Shown: positions 18,995 through 30,813, counted from the first letter of the stretch. The stretch: 62,645 nt of DNA from an uncultured Methylobacillus sp. (GCA_946478865.1 CAMLDO010000012.1:1-62645); one strand, 5' to 3'. Notes: generated by a model not told the origin, from the letters alone. Program-made: numbers and translations.

Positions 18995-19629
18995 GTGCGC
19001 TGCGCGAACAATTGCTTGCCATTACCCTGAAGCTGAATGAGCTCGGCCTCAATCGCGGCACATCCGGCAATGTCAGCGTGTGCGACGGCGACGGCTTCCT
19101 CGTCACGCCGACTGGCCTCGCGGCCGAACAGATGATGCCGGGCGACATGGTGCGCATGCATTTCGACGGCGACCATGAGGGCGAGCGCAAGCCTTCCAGC
19201 GAGTGGCGCTTTCATCGCGATATTCTGGCCGCACGTCCGGAAATCGGCGCCGTGATCCACACTCATTCCATGTTCGCGACCACGCTGGCTTGTTTGCACC
19301 GGGAAATCCCGCCGTTCCACTACATGATCGCCGTCGCCGGCGGCGACAGCATCCGCTGCGCGCCTTACGCGCTTTTCGGCAGCCAGGCATTGTCCGATGC
19401 GGCCCTCATTGCGCTGGAAGACCGCCGTGCCTGCCTGCTCGCCAATCACGGCATGATCGCTTTGGGGCGTGACCTCGATCAGGCCTTGGCAGTGGCGGTC
19501 GAGGTGGAAACGCTGTGCGAGCAGTATTGGCGCGTCTTGCAAGCCGGGGAGCCGAAGCTGCTCACACCTGAACAGATGAGCGAAGTGATGGAGCAGTTCA
19601 AGGGCTATGGGAACTGGAGGCAGCTATAG
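18991..19629 (+). CDS. Class II aldolase (FucA-like; Ald2 or MtnB)
   Basis: 212 residues. The sequence runs close to L-fuculose-phosphate aldolase: [20 protein letters not shown] with the catalytic Glu, the zinc ligands HTHS, and NHGMIALG with the third His. It is coupled to mtnA by a 4-base overlap, so its substrate is probably methylthioribulose 1-phosphate. FucA-like sequence and absence of mtnC/mtnD nearby favour an Ald2 role (cleavage to DHAP and methylthioacetaldehyde) over MtnB dehydration. This choice is inferred. Confidence 0.8.
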   Translation: MSALREQLLAITLKLNELGLNRGTSGNVSVCDGDGFLVTPTGLAAEQMMPGDMVRMHFDGDHEGERKPSSEWRFHRDILAARPEIGAVIHTHSMFATTLACLHREIPPFHYMIAVAGGDSIRCAPYALFGSQALSDAALIALEDRRACLLANHGMIALGRDLDQALAVAVEVETLCEQYWRVLQAGEPKLLTPEQMSEVMEQFKGYGNWRQL

Positions 19630-20080
19630 TCTGCGCAGCGTAACGGCCGCGGCTATCGTGGCCGGCATCGCTTCTACCTTGGCGCAGCTGGGACTATGGT
19701 GGCTGGCGGGCGAGCATGCCATGGCGTTGCTGTTGCGCGATGCACGCCTCACGGCCGCGCTGGTGCTGGGCCGCGAGGCGCTACCGCCTCCAGTCGATTT
19801 CGATATGACGATCATGCTCGTCGCGAGCCTGATTCATTTCGGCCTCTCGCTGCTTTATGCGGCGCTCTTGTTTCCTCTAAGCCGCTTGCACCGAATCGAG
19901 ACTCTGATTATCGGTAGCGTGTTCGGAGCCACCCTGTATGCCGTCAATCTGCACGGCTTTACGCTGCTGTTTCCCTGGTTTGTAGAGGCGCGCGGCGGAA
20001 TTACATTTGCAGCGCACATCGCGTTCGGCGTGGCGGCGATGGAAACCTTGCGCCACATGCGGGCGCGTGATCACTCCTGA
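19607..20080 (+). CDS. Four-helix inner-membrane protein of unknown function
   Basis: 157 residues overlapping the end of the aldolase gene by 23 bases. Four hydrophobic segments are visible, at about 11-33, 65-90, 95-118 and 128-150. No catalytic or metal motif is recognised. The start is uncertain because an in-frame TTG or later codons could also serve. Its 3' end overlaps the SRPBCC gene on the other strand by 10 bases. It may be cotranscribed with mtnA and the aldolase, but nothing in it points to that pathway. Confidence 0.6.
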   Translation: MGTGGSYSLRSVTAAAIVAGIASTLAQLGLWWLAGEHAMALLLRDARLTAALVLGREALPPPVDFDMTIMLVASLIHFGLSLLYAALLFPLSRLHRIETLIIGSVFGATLYAVNLHGFTLLFPWFVEARGGITFAAHIAFGVAAMETLRHMRARDHS

Positions 20081-20550
20081 CGAATGTCGAGCAGGCGGGT
20101 GTTCAATCGCCGCGCCAGCCCTTCGCCGCCCTCGCGCATGAGCACGTCGTGATTCCAGCGAAAGACCGGACTTGCCACCGGGCTGAGCAGGCGCATCCAG
20201 CTGCGAGCGGGCCGTACCTTCCACTCGTAGCGCACCAGGGTGTTGTCACCTTCGGTGGCGAAATGCCAGCACCCGACTCCTTCCACATCGCCGCTGGCGA
20301 TGCCTTCGACCATGCGCCGCCGCAGGGCGCGAGTCACCAGGATGTCGAATGTGAGCCGGTAAGGCAGCCGACCCTTCCAGGTGTAGCGGCGTATGCTGCC
20401 GATCCCTTCCTCGTCACCTGGATCCAGTTCCTCGACCTGTTCCACTCCCGGCCACCATTGCGGCCAGGCGAGCGAATCCTCGATGGCCTGGCACACTGCC
20501 GCCTGAGGTGCCGCCAGTTTCCACAAGGTCAGAAAATGGTAGTCGCGCAT
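20071..20550 (-). CDS. SRPBCC (START-like) domain protein
   Basis: 159 residues from the ATG at 20550, which overlaps the previous stop (TGATG). The beginning FLTLWKLAAPQAAVCQAI and WPQWWPGV are typical of polyketide-cyclase-like SRPBCC proteins, which form a helix-grip fold around a hydrophobic ligand pocket. Many Trp and Arg residues line the middle. No enzymatic residues can be assigned. It is the last gene of a three-gene operon with a LolA-like protein and a cupredoxin, so a lipid- or quinone-related envelope role is possible but unproven. Confidence 0.75.
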   Translation of the reverse strand: MRDYHFLTLWKLAAPQAAVCQAIEDSLAWPQWWPGVEQVEELDPGDEEGIGSIRRYTWKGRLPYRLTFDILVTRALRRRMVEGIASGDVEGVGCWHFATEGDNTLVRYEWKVRPARSWMRLLSPVASPVFRWNHDVLMREGGEGLARRLNTRLLDIRQE

Positions 20551-21176
20551 CAATCCGCGGGGGCGAACAAAGAATCAGGCAGGGCCGGATCGATTTCCGT
20601 ATCCTCGAAGCGCACGGTTTCGAGCACGGCATCGCGCACATCATGACTCACGACCTTGACCGGAAAGAACGTATCGGCCGCGAGCCAGACTTCGTAACGA
20701 TGCACACCGGAGACCGTATATTCGCTGTTGCCGACTACATCCAGCTTGCGTACGGGGCGTAGCTCCAGTTGTTCCTCCGTTTCACGCAAACTGCCGTGCT
20801 CCTCTAGCGCTCGCACGTTTTCCAGCAGTGCCCCAATGTCGGACTTGTCCACCTGCTGCCCGCGCGGACTGCGGATGAGGCGGCTTTCCGGGCTGAGGTT
20901 CAGTTCAGGGAAACGTCCCGCGCCGAAAGGCCACAGCCGCACGCGGCGCGAGGTCGGGTCGTAGACCAGGGCGGCCCCGGCGTGGGGCTGGATGAATTCC
21001 ATGCGGATCTGGCCGGGCTTGCGGTAGAAATAGCGCAAATGCTCCTCGCCGTCTGCATGAGTAGAGTGGAGGGTGGTGCGATAGCTCTGGATACTGCGGT
21101 AGCGTTCCAGCGCGGTATCCAGCGTTCCCGGTTCCGCAACAGCAAGCGTTGCCGCAGCAAGCAGGATTTCCAGCAT
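20550..21176 (-). CDS. LolA-like periplasmic protein (DUF1571 type)
   Basis: 208 residues from the ATG at 21176, which overlaps the stop of the cupredoxin gene (TAATG). A short signal-like N-terminus (MLEILLAAATLAVAEPG) precedes a domain with SYRTTLHSTHADGEEHLRYF, RKPGQIRMEF and LVYDPTSRRV, the pattern of outer-membrane lipoprotein-sorting proteins and their DUF1571 relatives. These have a half-barrel that holds lipid tails. It is not the canonical LolA gene, which normally pairs with ftsK or rarA. The substrate is unknown. Confidence 0.7.
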   Translation of the reverse strand: MLEILLAAATLAVAEPGTLDTALERYRSIQSYRTTLHSTHADGEEHLRYFYRKPGQIRMEFIQPHAGAALVYDPTSRRVRLWPFGAGRFPELNLSPESRLIRSPRGQQVDKSDIGALLENVRALEEHGSLRETEEQLELRPVRKLDVVGNSEYTVSGVHRYEVWLAADTFFPVKVVSHDVRDAVLETVRFEDTEIDPALPDSLFAPAD

Positions 21177-21607
21177 TACTCGACCACTTCCAGTATGCCT
21201 TCCATGCCTTTTTCGCGATGGCTCTTGAGGAACAGCAGCTTGTTCTTGCAATAGAAGGTGTAGCGGCCGGTCGCGGTAGGCGTGAAGCGGATGGCTTTGA
21301 CTTCTGTACTCAGTTTTTCATCGACCGCGATCCCGGCGTCCGGCGCATCGATGACCATGCTGTGCGGCACCAGGCCGCGCTCAAGGCTGACGCCGAGCTC
21401 GACCGGGACGTTGGCGCGTACGATGATATGGTTGGGTCGGAAGAAGTAGTTGCCGCCAATGATCGCGACATGCTGGATGCCGTCGGGTGCAACGAAAGCG
21501 CGATAGACGTCTTCGCCGCCGGCGAGCATGGGGGAGGGCGCTTCCGCCAGGCTGGGCGAAACGGCGAGCGCCGCGAGTAAGATCAGGCAAAAAATGACGA
21601 ATTTCAT
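21176..21607 (-). CDS. Periplasmic cupredoxin-domain protein
   Basis: 143 residues with a clear signal peptide (MKFVIFCLILLAALAVSPSLA). The mature part has a cupredoxin fold: PNHIIVRANVPVEL, a first copper-ligand His in VPHSMVID, and the C-terminal cluster FYCKNKLLFLKSHREKGM, supplying Cys, His and Met at type 1 copper spacing with a longer Cys-His loop than plastocyanin. It is probably a small periplasmic electron carrier or copper-binding protein. It leads an operon with the LolA-like and SRPBCC genes. Confidence 0.82.
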   Translation of the reverse strand: MKFVIFCLILLAALAVSPSLAEAPSPMLAGGEDVYRAFVAPDGIQHVAIIGGNYFFRPNHIIVRANVPVELGVSLERGLVPHSMVIDAPDAGIAVDEKLSTEVKAIRFTPTATGRYTFYCKNKLLFLKSHREKGMEGILEVVE

Positions 21608-21716
21608 GATGCCCTCCTTTGCATAAGCCCGTTTTCAAGGGTCGGCATGCGAGCTGGGGACGCGATTTTCGGGGCCTGCTGGAAAGATTCAGTGTACTCC
21701 TTTTGGCACTCGTTGA

Positions 21717-23425
<1,709 letters not shown>

Positions 23426-23426
<1 letters not shown>

Positions 23427-24265
23427 TGAAGCTGTGCGGTTTTGAAGTCGGCCTGGATCAGCCGCTGTTCCTCATCGCCGGCCCGTGTGTGATCGAATCC
23501 GAGCAGATGGCGCTGGATACCGCCGGCCAGCTCAAGGAAATGACTGCCGCGCTGGGCGTGAATTTCATCTACAAGTCGTCCTACGACAAGGCCAATCGCA
23601 GTTCGACCAAGACTTTCCGCGGCCTCGGCATGCAGGAAGGCCTGCGCATCCTGTCCGAAGTGCGCAAGCAGATCGGCGTGCCGGTGCTGACCGACGTGCA
23701 CAACGAAATGGAAGTGCCGGAAGTGGCCGCCGTTGTCGACGTGCTGCAGACTCCGGCGTTCCTGTGCCGTCAGACCGACTTCATCCAGGCCTGTGCCGCG
23801 ACCGGCAAGCCGGTGAACATCAAGAAGGGCCAGTTCATGGCGCCGTGGGACATGAAGAACGTCGTCGACAAGGCCAAGCAGGCCAACGGCGGCGCGGACA
23901 CCATCATGGTGTGCGAACGCGGCGCTTCCTTCGGCTACAACACGCTGGTATCCGACATGCGCGGCCTGGCTGTTATGCGCAATACCAATTGCCCGGTAGT
24001 GTTCGACGCCACCCATTCGGTGCAGCAGCCGGGGGGCCAAGGGGACAAGAGCGGCGGCCAGCGCGAACATGTGCCGGTGCTGGCGCGCGCGGCCGTAGCT
24101 TCCGGCATCGCCGGCGTGTTCATGGAAACGCATCCGAACCCGGCCGTGGCATTGTCCGACGGCCCTAACGCGTGGCCGCTGCCCAAGATGAAGGAACTGC
24201 TGACGACGCTGGTCGAGCTCGATCGCCTGGTGAAGAAGCACGGATTCATCGAACAGACGCTGTAA
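23426..24265 (+). CDS. kdsA: KDO-8-phosphate synthase (metal-dependent class)
   Basis: 279 residues starting at the ATG that overlaps the pyrG stop. It condenses PEP and arabinose 5-phosphate to KDO-8-phosphate for lipopolysaccharide. Signatures are [28 protein letters not shown] and GDKSGG. The sequence AGPCVIESE has Cys where E. coli KdsA has Asn, and the later loop reads [11 protein letters not shown]. These features mark the metal-dependent class known from Aquifex rather than the metal-independent E. coli class. Confidence 0.96.
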
Positions 24266-24282
24266 TCACGCTGCATTAATAA

Positions 24283-25578
<1,296 letters not shown>

Positions 25579-25593
25579 GGCTCTCTGCGCGCC

Positions 25594-25962
25594 ATGCGCT
25601 GGCTCACCCTGCTGTTCGTCGCGCTTATCGCGCTGCTGCAATACCCTTTATGGCTAGGCAAGGGTAGCTGGCTGCGGGTGTGGGATTTGAGCCAGCAGAT
25701 CGACAAGCAGAAGGAATCGAACACCGTCCTCAAGGCGCGTAACGACACGCTGGATGCGGAAGTACGCGACCTCAAGCAAGGCTATGCCGCGATCGAGGAG
25801 CGTGCCCGCAGCGAGTTGGGCATGGTCAAGCAGGACGAAGTGTTCTATCAGGTCATGGACGGAAGCAGTGCCCTGCCAGCCGCGCCTCAAGCACCGAAAA
25901 CTCCGACGGCTTCCCCGTCGCCCGCACCCAAGCAGAATCCGCCGGCACTGGCCGGGGATTAA
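25594..25962 (+). CDS. ftsB: Cell division protein FtsB
   Basis: 122 residues. One membrane helix near the N-terminus ([19 protein letters not shown]) is followed by a periplasmic coiled coil ([22 protein letters not shown], in part) with [21 protein letters not shown], the conserved FtsB/DivIC motif. A Pro- and Ala-rich tail of about 30 residues extends beyond the core. FtsB bridges FtsQ and FtsL in the divisome. It follows eno by 15 bases, the usual place. Confidence 0.95.
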   Translation: MRWLTLLFVALIALLQYPLWLGKGSWLRVWDLSQQIDKQKESNTVLKARNDTLDAEVRDLKQGYAAIEERARSELGMVKQDEVFYQVMDGSSALPAAPQAPKTPTASPSPAPKQNPPALAGD

Positions 25963-26417
25963 TCCCGCTTGTCAGCCAGCCTTGGCTGGCGCAACTCCCG
26001 CAGCATCAACGCGACAATCGCGACATTCAGGATCAGGGCCGCAGCAGCGAGCCCGGAGTGGGTCGAAACGAGTTCGGCGATTTCGAACGGAATGTAGATG
26101 CCTCCGCTCACGGCTGCAAACTGCTTGGCCCAGCGTTTCCCGTACCACAGCCCGTAAGCTTCCACAAAACGTACCAGCGCATACAGAGCTGCGCCGACGG
26201 CCAATATCCAGAGCCTGATGCTGGCCGTTTCCTGCGCAAGATCGAGAAAGACGCGCGGGACGGTTTTGGCCGGATTGAGGTGCAGGTGCGCGACGAGTTG
26301 CTCCGCCAGATGCTGGGCTTCCTGATGGGAAAATGCCGCAATGCCGAAGCCGGCCAGCAGGACAAGGCCGCCTTTCGCGGCCTCGAGCAACGCAATCGAG
26401 CGGAGTGAAGCGGACAA
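25959..26417 (-). CDS. DUF2127 membrane protein
   Basis: 152 residues with four predicted membrane segments (about 10-30, 68-88, 104-125 and 126-142). [21 protein letters not shown] near the start, and [25 protein letters not shown], match the DUF2127 family of small inner-membrane proteins with unknown function. It converges with ftsB, overlapping by 4 bases, and ends the ygfZ transcript side of the minus strand (9 bases after the ygfZ stop). Confidence 0.82.
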   Translation of the reverse strand: MSASLRSIALLEAAKGGLVLLAGFGIAAFSHQEAQHLAEQLVAHLHLNPAKTVPRVFLDLAQETASIRLWILAVGAALYALVRFVEAYGLWYGKRWAKQFAAVSGGIYIPFEIAELVSTHSGLAAAALILNVAIVALMLRELRQPRLADKRD

Positions 26418-26426
26418 TCGCAGGGG

Positions 26427-27458
26427 TTAGAGCACGTAAGGCAGCGTCAGCGGCTGAATTTCCGGGCCACTCGTCGCTCCGAGCCGGACCGGGCCTGCCT
26501 CCAGGCTTTCCAGTCTAACTTCATAAAGAAAATCGAAGCCGCCCTGCGGTCCCGGGGCGGCGCGTACCACCATGCCCACCGGCTCCGCACCGTCCGTACC
26601 ATGGATGGCTTCGCCCGGCTGAGGAGCTTCGGGCGTTTCGGCATGGCCGAGATAGGTACGGCGCTTGACCTTGCCGAGGTAATGGGTGCGGGCGACGATT
26701 TCCTGGCCGGTGTAGCAGCCTTTCTTGAAGCTGATGCCGCCGATCACGTCGAGGTTGAGCATCTGCGGTACGAAGGCTTCCTGTGTCGGAGGGACGATAT
26801 CGGGAATGCCGGCGTGGATTTCGTGCCATTCCCAGCCGGCGCTGCCCACGGGCGTGCATTTCTTGCTGAGAAGGGCCCAGATCTCCTGTGCGTATTCCGG
26901 GCGGGTGAAAATCTCGAAGCGCATGGCTTGGCCGGGCAAACGCAGCAGTGTCGCGGTCTCGTGCTCCAACAGCTGGAAATGCTCTTCCGGCACGCTGCCG
27001 AAATGCTCTTTGAGTGCGATAGCCGCTTCCGTGCCGGCAATGCCGAAGCGGATGATCTCGTCGGTCTTGTCCTCGATCACGACCTTGGAGCGCATCACGT
27101 ACATCTTGAGACGCTTCAGCATCGCATCCTTGAGCGTGCCGTTCACTTGCAGATGGAAGTGTCCCTGATGCGCGAAGGTGAGGAAGATCGCGAGCATTCG
27201 GCCTTTGGGATTGCAGTAGGCGGCGTACTGCGCATTGCTGCCGGTCAGCAGCTTCATGTCGTTGGTGACCTGTCCCTGAAGGAAAGTCTGGGCATCTTCG
27301 CCGCTGACCTGCAACAAGCCGAAATGGGACAGATCGGCGATAATGTTGCGGTTGCCGGCGAACTGCGGCTCCTGGTCGGGATGACCGAAATGGACGACGC
27401 GGCCGTCAGCAATGCTGGCGCCCTGGGAAGCGAGAAACTCTTGCCAAGCGGAATGCAT
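26427..27458 (-). CDS. ygfZ: Folate-binding Fe-S maintenance protein YgfZ
   Basis: 343 residues from the ATG at 27458 (MHSAWQEFLASQGA). It has a GcvT-like fold and the diagnostic motif KKGCYTGQE, in which the Cys is essential in E. coli YgfZ. YgfZ is a folate-dependent protein needed for activity of some Fe-S enzymes such as MiaB. It is divergent from ygfX 20 bases away, a partner gene in the ygfZ/sdhE neighbourhood of other proteobacteria. Confidence 0.94.
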   Translation of the reverse strand: MHSAWQEFLASQGASIADGRVVHFGHPDQEPQFAGNRNIIADLSHFGLLQVSGEDAQTFLQGQVTNDMKLLTGSNAQYAAYCNPKGRMLAIFLTFAHQGHFHLQVNGTLKDAMLKRLKMYVMRSKVVIEDKTDEIIRFGIAGTEAAIALKEHFGSVPEEHFQLLEHETATLLRLPGQAMRFEIFTRPEYAQEIWALLSKKCTPVGSAGWEWHEIHAGIPDIVPPTQEAFVPQMLNLDVIGGISFKKGCYTGQEIVARTHYLGKVKRRTYLGHAETPEAPQPGEAIHGTDGAEPVGMVVRAAPGPQGGFDFLYEVRLESLEAGPVRLGATSGPEIQPLTLPYVL

Positions 27459-27478
27459 AAAAACTCCAATAAAAACCA

Positions 27479-27937
27479 ATGAACCATTATAGCGCCAAGC
27501 CCATACGCCTCGACCTGCGGTCGTCACGGCTACTCGGCAGCATTCTTGTGGTGGCTGCGATGATGGCGTGCGCCGCCATTGCCGTGCTGCCGTTGCCGAT
27601 CTGGTTCAGGCTGGCGATCATGCTGCCTATCCTCGCGGCAGCGGCGTTTCATGTCATGCGGGATGCCCAGCTCCGGTTGCGCACTTCGATACTCGCGCTG
27701 GAAGTCGGCAACGACGGTACTCTCCGATATCTCACACGTGCCCATGGATGGTGCGAGGCGACCGTGCGCGGCGACAGCTTTGTGATGCCTGCGCTGACCG
27801 TTCTTGTCCTGACGTCGGAGGGCAGGTATTTCCCCCGATATGCAGTTCTCCTTTCGGACAGCGCCGACTCTGAGATGTTTCGCCGCTTGCGCGTATGGCT
27901 GCGCTGGGGCAGTCAGTCCTTGCCTGCGGAAAACTGA
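27479..27937 (+). CDS. YgfX/CptA-like membrane protein
   Basis: 152 residues. A polar start is followed by two close membrane helices (about 18-42 and 43-58) and a soluble C-terminal part ending in MFRRLRVWLRWG, characteristic of the YgfX family. In E. coli YgfX is encoded with SdhE (YgfY) next to ygfZ and has been described as affecting cytoskeletal proteins. Here ygfX stands alone without an adjacent sdhE. The 3' end overlaps the MxaL-like gene on the other strand by 25 bases. Confidence 0.75.
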   Translation: MNHYSAKPIRLDLRSSRLLGSILVVAAMMACAAIAVLPLPIWFRLAIMLPILAAAAFHVMRDAQLRLRTSILALEVGNDGTLRYLTRAHGWCEATVRGDSFVMPALTVLVLTSEGRYFPRYAVLLSDSADSEMFRRLRVWLRWGSQSLPAEN

Positions 27938-28929
27938 AGCCGGCTGCTCAGCCGTTGCACGATCTGCAGGGAATGGCGCGGAAGATAGGCGCCGACCAGC
28001 AGCATTCCGGCCAAGGTTGCCAGCAACCAGTCGACACCGAACGGCGCGCGGTCGCGACGAGCAGGAGGCTGCTCGCGAATGGCGCTCAGGACGGGAGGAA
28101 TGCTGTCGCCGCGTACATAGCGCCCCTTGATCTCTTTCGCCAGTGCTTGCAGGTATTTCTCGTCCAGTACCGACAGATAGCGTTCGTAATCCTGCGTCGC
28201 CACGCCATCGTCGCGCCTGCCGCGCGTTTCATCCGAAACCTGCGCGATGCCGGGCTCCAGCTGGTAAGTGTTTTCCGACCAGTAGCCGATGATCTTGTTG
28301 TTTTCGTCCATTTTAGGAATCGGCGTCGGGGTATCGCTGCCGATTCCGACCAGCAGCCAGCCGCTGCCGCCTTGCCAGTTGGAGAGATCGGCCCGGTTGA
28401 AGGCATGCAGCATCGGCGCCTCTTCGCCGTCAGTGAAGAACACCACGCGCGCGGGTTCCGAGAGCGCCTTGAGCGCGGCCGAGGCTGAGAGCATGCCGAA
28501 GCCGAGGCGGCTGTTGCCATGCCATGCCTGGCGCCATTCGATGTGCTCTACCGTGTCCTGGATCGCATCGAAGTTGCCGCAAACCTCAACCGGATGAAAG
28601 ATGGTGGAGACGACGACTCCCGCGAACAGGGCGATGCCGACACGGGTACCGCACGGCATCGAGGCAATGGTGTCGTGCATGAGCTGGCGCGTGTAGACCA
28701 TGCGGCTCGCCTTCTTGCCGTTGAGGCGCATGTCTTCGGCATTCATGCTCTGAGTGATGTCCACGACCAGCAGATAGGTATGAATGTCGCGCTGTACCGG
28801 CACGCTGGGCCGAAGCAGTGCGAGCATGAGCAACAACAGCGCGGCAGTAAGAAACACAATTTCCCGACGCTGCTGCAATGCGGAACGCAACTTGTGCAGT
28901 CGCGTTTTCATATCAGAGATGAGCGGCAT
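27913..28929 (-). CDS. MxaL-like von Willebrand A membrane protein (copy 2)
   Basis: 338 residues, last gene of the moxR-vWA operon. A membrane helix at about 24-42 is followed by a vWA domain with the metal site VVDITQSMN (DxTxS in place of DxSxS) and FFTDGEEAP; a second helix lies near 305-325. It is a clear paralogue of the gene at 28979: both share QRDI(H/Y)TYLLVVDITQSMN, PCGTRV and the DENNK stretch. In methylotrophs MxaL helps insert calcium into methanol dehydrogenase. The target here is unknown. ATG 28911 is an alternative start. Confidence 0.82.
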   Translation of the reverse strand: MPLISDMKTRLHKLRSALQQRREIVFLTAALLLLMLALLRPSVPVQRDIHTYLLVVDITQSMNAEDMRLNGKKASRMVYTRQLMHDTIASMPCGTRVGIALFAGVVVSTIFHPVEVCGNFDAIQDTVEHIEWRQAWHGNSRLGFGMLSASAALKALSEPARVVFFTDGEEAPMLHAFNRADLSNWQGGSGWLLVGIGSDTPTPIPKMDENNKIIGYWSENTYQLEPGIAQVSDETRGRRDDGVATQDYERYLSVLDEKYLQALAKEIKGRYVRGDSIPPVLSAIREQPPARRDRAPFGVDWLLATLAGMLLVGAYLPRHSLQIVQRLSSRLQFSAGKD

Positions 28930-28978
28930 GACTCAGGATTTAACCACAATGCCGCAGGCGGTGAGAACGGCTGGCGGT

Positions 28979-29977
28979 TCAGCCCGGATGCGAGCGCAGT
29001 ATGCCGTAGCGATGCAGCAGGCGGCGCAGCAGACGCCACGGATGATGGCTGAAATAGGCCGCGATCAGCAGCAGCCCGGCAATGCCTGCGAGGATGCGGT
29101 TGATCTCCATGGGCGCAATGTCGCGGCGAGCGGGTTTGAGGCTGGTGATCGCATTTTGCACACGGGCGATGCTGTCGCCGCGGATGTAGCTGCTGCCGAT
29201 CTCTTCGGAATATTTCTTGAGGTAGTCCTCATCCAGCTTGGAGTATTGGCGCGAACTGTCGAGCAGGGCGACACCGTCGTCGCGCGCGCCGAAATTCTGC
29301 TGGGAAATCTCTGCCACACCGGGCTGCACCTGGAAGCTCTCGGCAGACCAGTAGCCCAGCAGCTTGTTGTTTTCGTCGTACTTGGGGATGGGCGCACCTT
29401 TTTCGCTGCCGATGCCGACGATGAGCCAGCCCTTACCGCCCTGAAAGCCGGTGAGGTCCAGCGTGTTGAAGGCATGCAGTCGAGGCGCTTCTTCGCCGTC
29501 GGTGAAAAAAACGACCTGCGACGGTTCACCCAATGTGCGCGTGAGGTGGGCGATGGACTGTGCTCCCTGGCGCAAACGGCTGTTGCCCGACCAGGCCATG
29601 CGCCATTCCAGGTGCTCGATGTTGTCCTGGATAGCGTCGAAATTGGCGCACACTTCGATCGGGCTATACTGCAGCGCGGCATTGGTCCCGGCGAAGAAGG
29701 CCACGCTCACGCGCGTGCCGCACGGCATGCCGGCGATGAGGTTGTTGAGCAGCCGGCGCGTGTAGGCATTGCGGCTCGCGGGCTTGCCGTCCACCATCAT
29801 GTCCGCTGTATTCATGCTCTGCGTGATATCCACGACCAGCAGATAGGTGTAGATGTCGCGCTGAACCTGCAGGGTTGGGCGCAGCAGCGCCGCGAGCAGC
29901 AACAGCACCGCGCCGCCCAGCAGCGCGAAATCGCGGTGATGCCTGAGGTAGTCCAGCAGTTGGCGCAGCTTGCTCAC
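28979..29977 (-). CDS. MxaL-like von Willebrand A membrane protein (copy 1)
   Basis: 332 residues. One helix lies at about 20-37 and another near 300-318, flanking a periplasmic vWA domain with VVDITQSMN and FFTDGEEAPR. The copy downstream at 27913 is its duplicate, so this operon has two MxaL-type subunits where the methylotroph operon has one. Both end in a short basic cytoplasmic tail. The gene follows the MxaK-like gene by 27 bases and is probably assembled with the MxaC-like vWA protein and MoxR. Confidence 0.85.
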   Translation of the reverse strand: MSKLRQLLDYLRHHRDFALLGGAVLLLLAALLRPTLQVQRDIYTYLLVVDITQSMNTADMMVDGKPASRNAYTRRLLNNLIAGMPCGTRVSVAFFAGTNAALQYSPIEVCANFDAIQDNIEHLEWRMAWSGNSRLRQGAQSIAHLTRTLGEPSQVVFFTDGEEAPRLHAFNTLDLTGFQGGKGWLIVGIGSEKGAPIPKYDENNKLLGYWSAESFQVQPGVAEISQQNFGARDDGVALLDSSRQYSKLDEDYLKKYSEEIGSSYIRGDSIARVQNAITSLKPARRDIAPMEINRILAGIAGLLLIAAYFSHHPWRLLRRLLHRYGILRSHPG

Positions 29978-30004
29978 GTATTCGTCCTCGACTTCAACAT
30001 GCCA

Positions 30005-30544
30005 TCAAGGCAGCCCGACCGGGATATTGCCCATGATGAGGCCGGGCGAGTCGGATTCGCCCACGCCCGGCGTCGGTTCGGCGGGCAGCATGGTAATGAT
30101 GCGGTCCAGGTTGTGGCGCGCATCCCAATGCTCGCTATCCAGCCGCAGCGACTGCATGTAGGCAGTCTTGGCCTGTGTCAGCAGATAAACCGCCTCGTCG
30201 CGCACGGTGAGGTCGCGGCCATTGATCGCCAGCCCGCGCAGGAAAAAGATATTGCCGAGGTTGTACTGCACCGCCGAGCGCTGGCTGGGCGTGCCTTTTT
30301 CCGCCAGTTGCAGGAACAGCAGGGTGGAATCCTGGTAGCGTCCGCCCTTGCCCAGCCAGTAGGCGGCGGAGAACTTGGCCTCGTAGGATTGCGTATCCGT
30401 TACCGGTGTTTTTCCAGACTGTACCGCGCGGTTGAAGTTCTCGATCTGCCGGACGCGGTTGGCTTCATAAACGGCAGCGACCCCGGCAGTAATCGCGGTC
30501 AGCGTCAATATTGCGGTCAGTTTCTTGGCACTCAGCGCCATCAT
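30005..30544 (-). CDS. MxaK-like membrane-anchored TPR protein
   Basis: 179 residues from the ATG at 30544 (a second ATG follows at once). One N-terminal membrane helix (about 7-25) is followed by a helical, TPR-like part (KFSAAYWLGKGGRYQDS and VQYNLGNIFFLRG). It corresponds in position and size to MxaK of the mxaRSACKL cluster. Its start abuts the inverted-repeat element at 30545-30813, and its ribosome site (GAGG) is supplied by the arm of that element. The function in the complex is inferred from the operon only. Confidence 0.75.
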   Translation of the reverse strand: MMALSAKKLTAILTLTAITAGVAAVYEANRVRQIENFNRAVQSGKTPVTDTQSYEAKFSAAYWLGKGGRYQDSTLLFLQLAEKGTPSQRSAVQYNLGNIFFLRGLAINGRDLTVRDEAVYLLTQAKTAYMQSLRLDSEHWDARHNLDRIITMLPAEPTPGVGESDSPGLIMGNIPVGLP

Positions 30545-30813
30545 GGGACCTCTTTCGACAGGAAACAACTGTGCGACAGCCCTGTTTTGCGCGTAGGGCT
30601 AGGTGCGAGTTGTGCGGTTTGGTTATTCCAAATAAGCAACGAGTAACAACGCCCTGCGCGCAAAGCAAGGCTATCCCTTCGGGTTGTCATGCAAAAGGGC
30701 GTCTGCGTTGTTGCGGCGCTTGCCCATGGAATAACCATGAGCTTCGCACCGCGCCTACCATCCATCCCTTTTGTATGACAACGCATCATTTGTTTCCTGT
30801 CGCAAGAGGTCCC
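30545..30813. repeat. Nested inverted-repeat (MITE-like) element
   Basis: The ends, 30545-30568 and 30790-30813, are 24-base inverted repeats with one mismatch. Inside are two palindromic units in opposite orientation: 30578-30672, with 22-base ends differing at 3 positions, and 30683-30782, with 17-base ends differing at one. Both units carry a GGTTATTCCA core and AACAACGC. No open frame or transposase is present, and no clear target duplication is visible. One arm encodes the last codons of the MxaC-like gene and the other the ribosome site of the MxaK-like gene. Confidence 0.8.

Noticed and set aside
28784..30646. 620-residue plus-strand open frame across the MxaL- and MxaK-like genes
   Set aside because: It mirrors three well-formed minus-strand genes and has the composition of a shadow frame.
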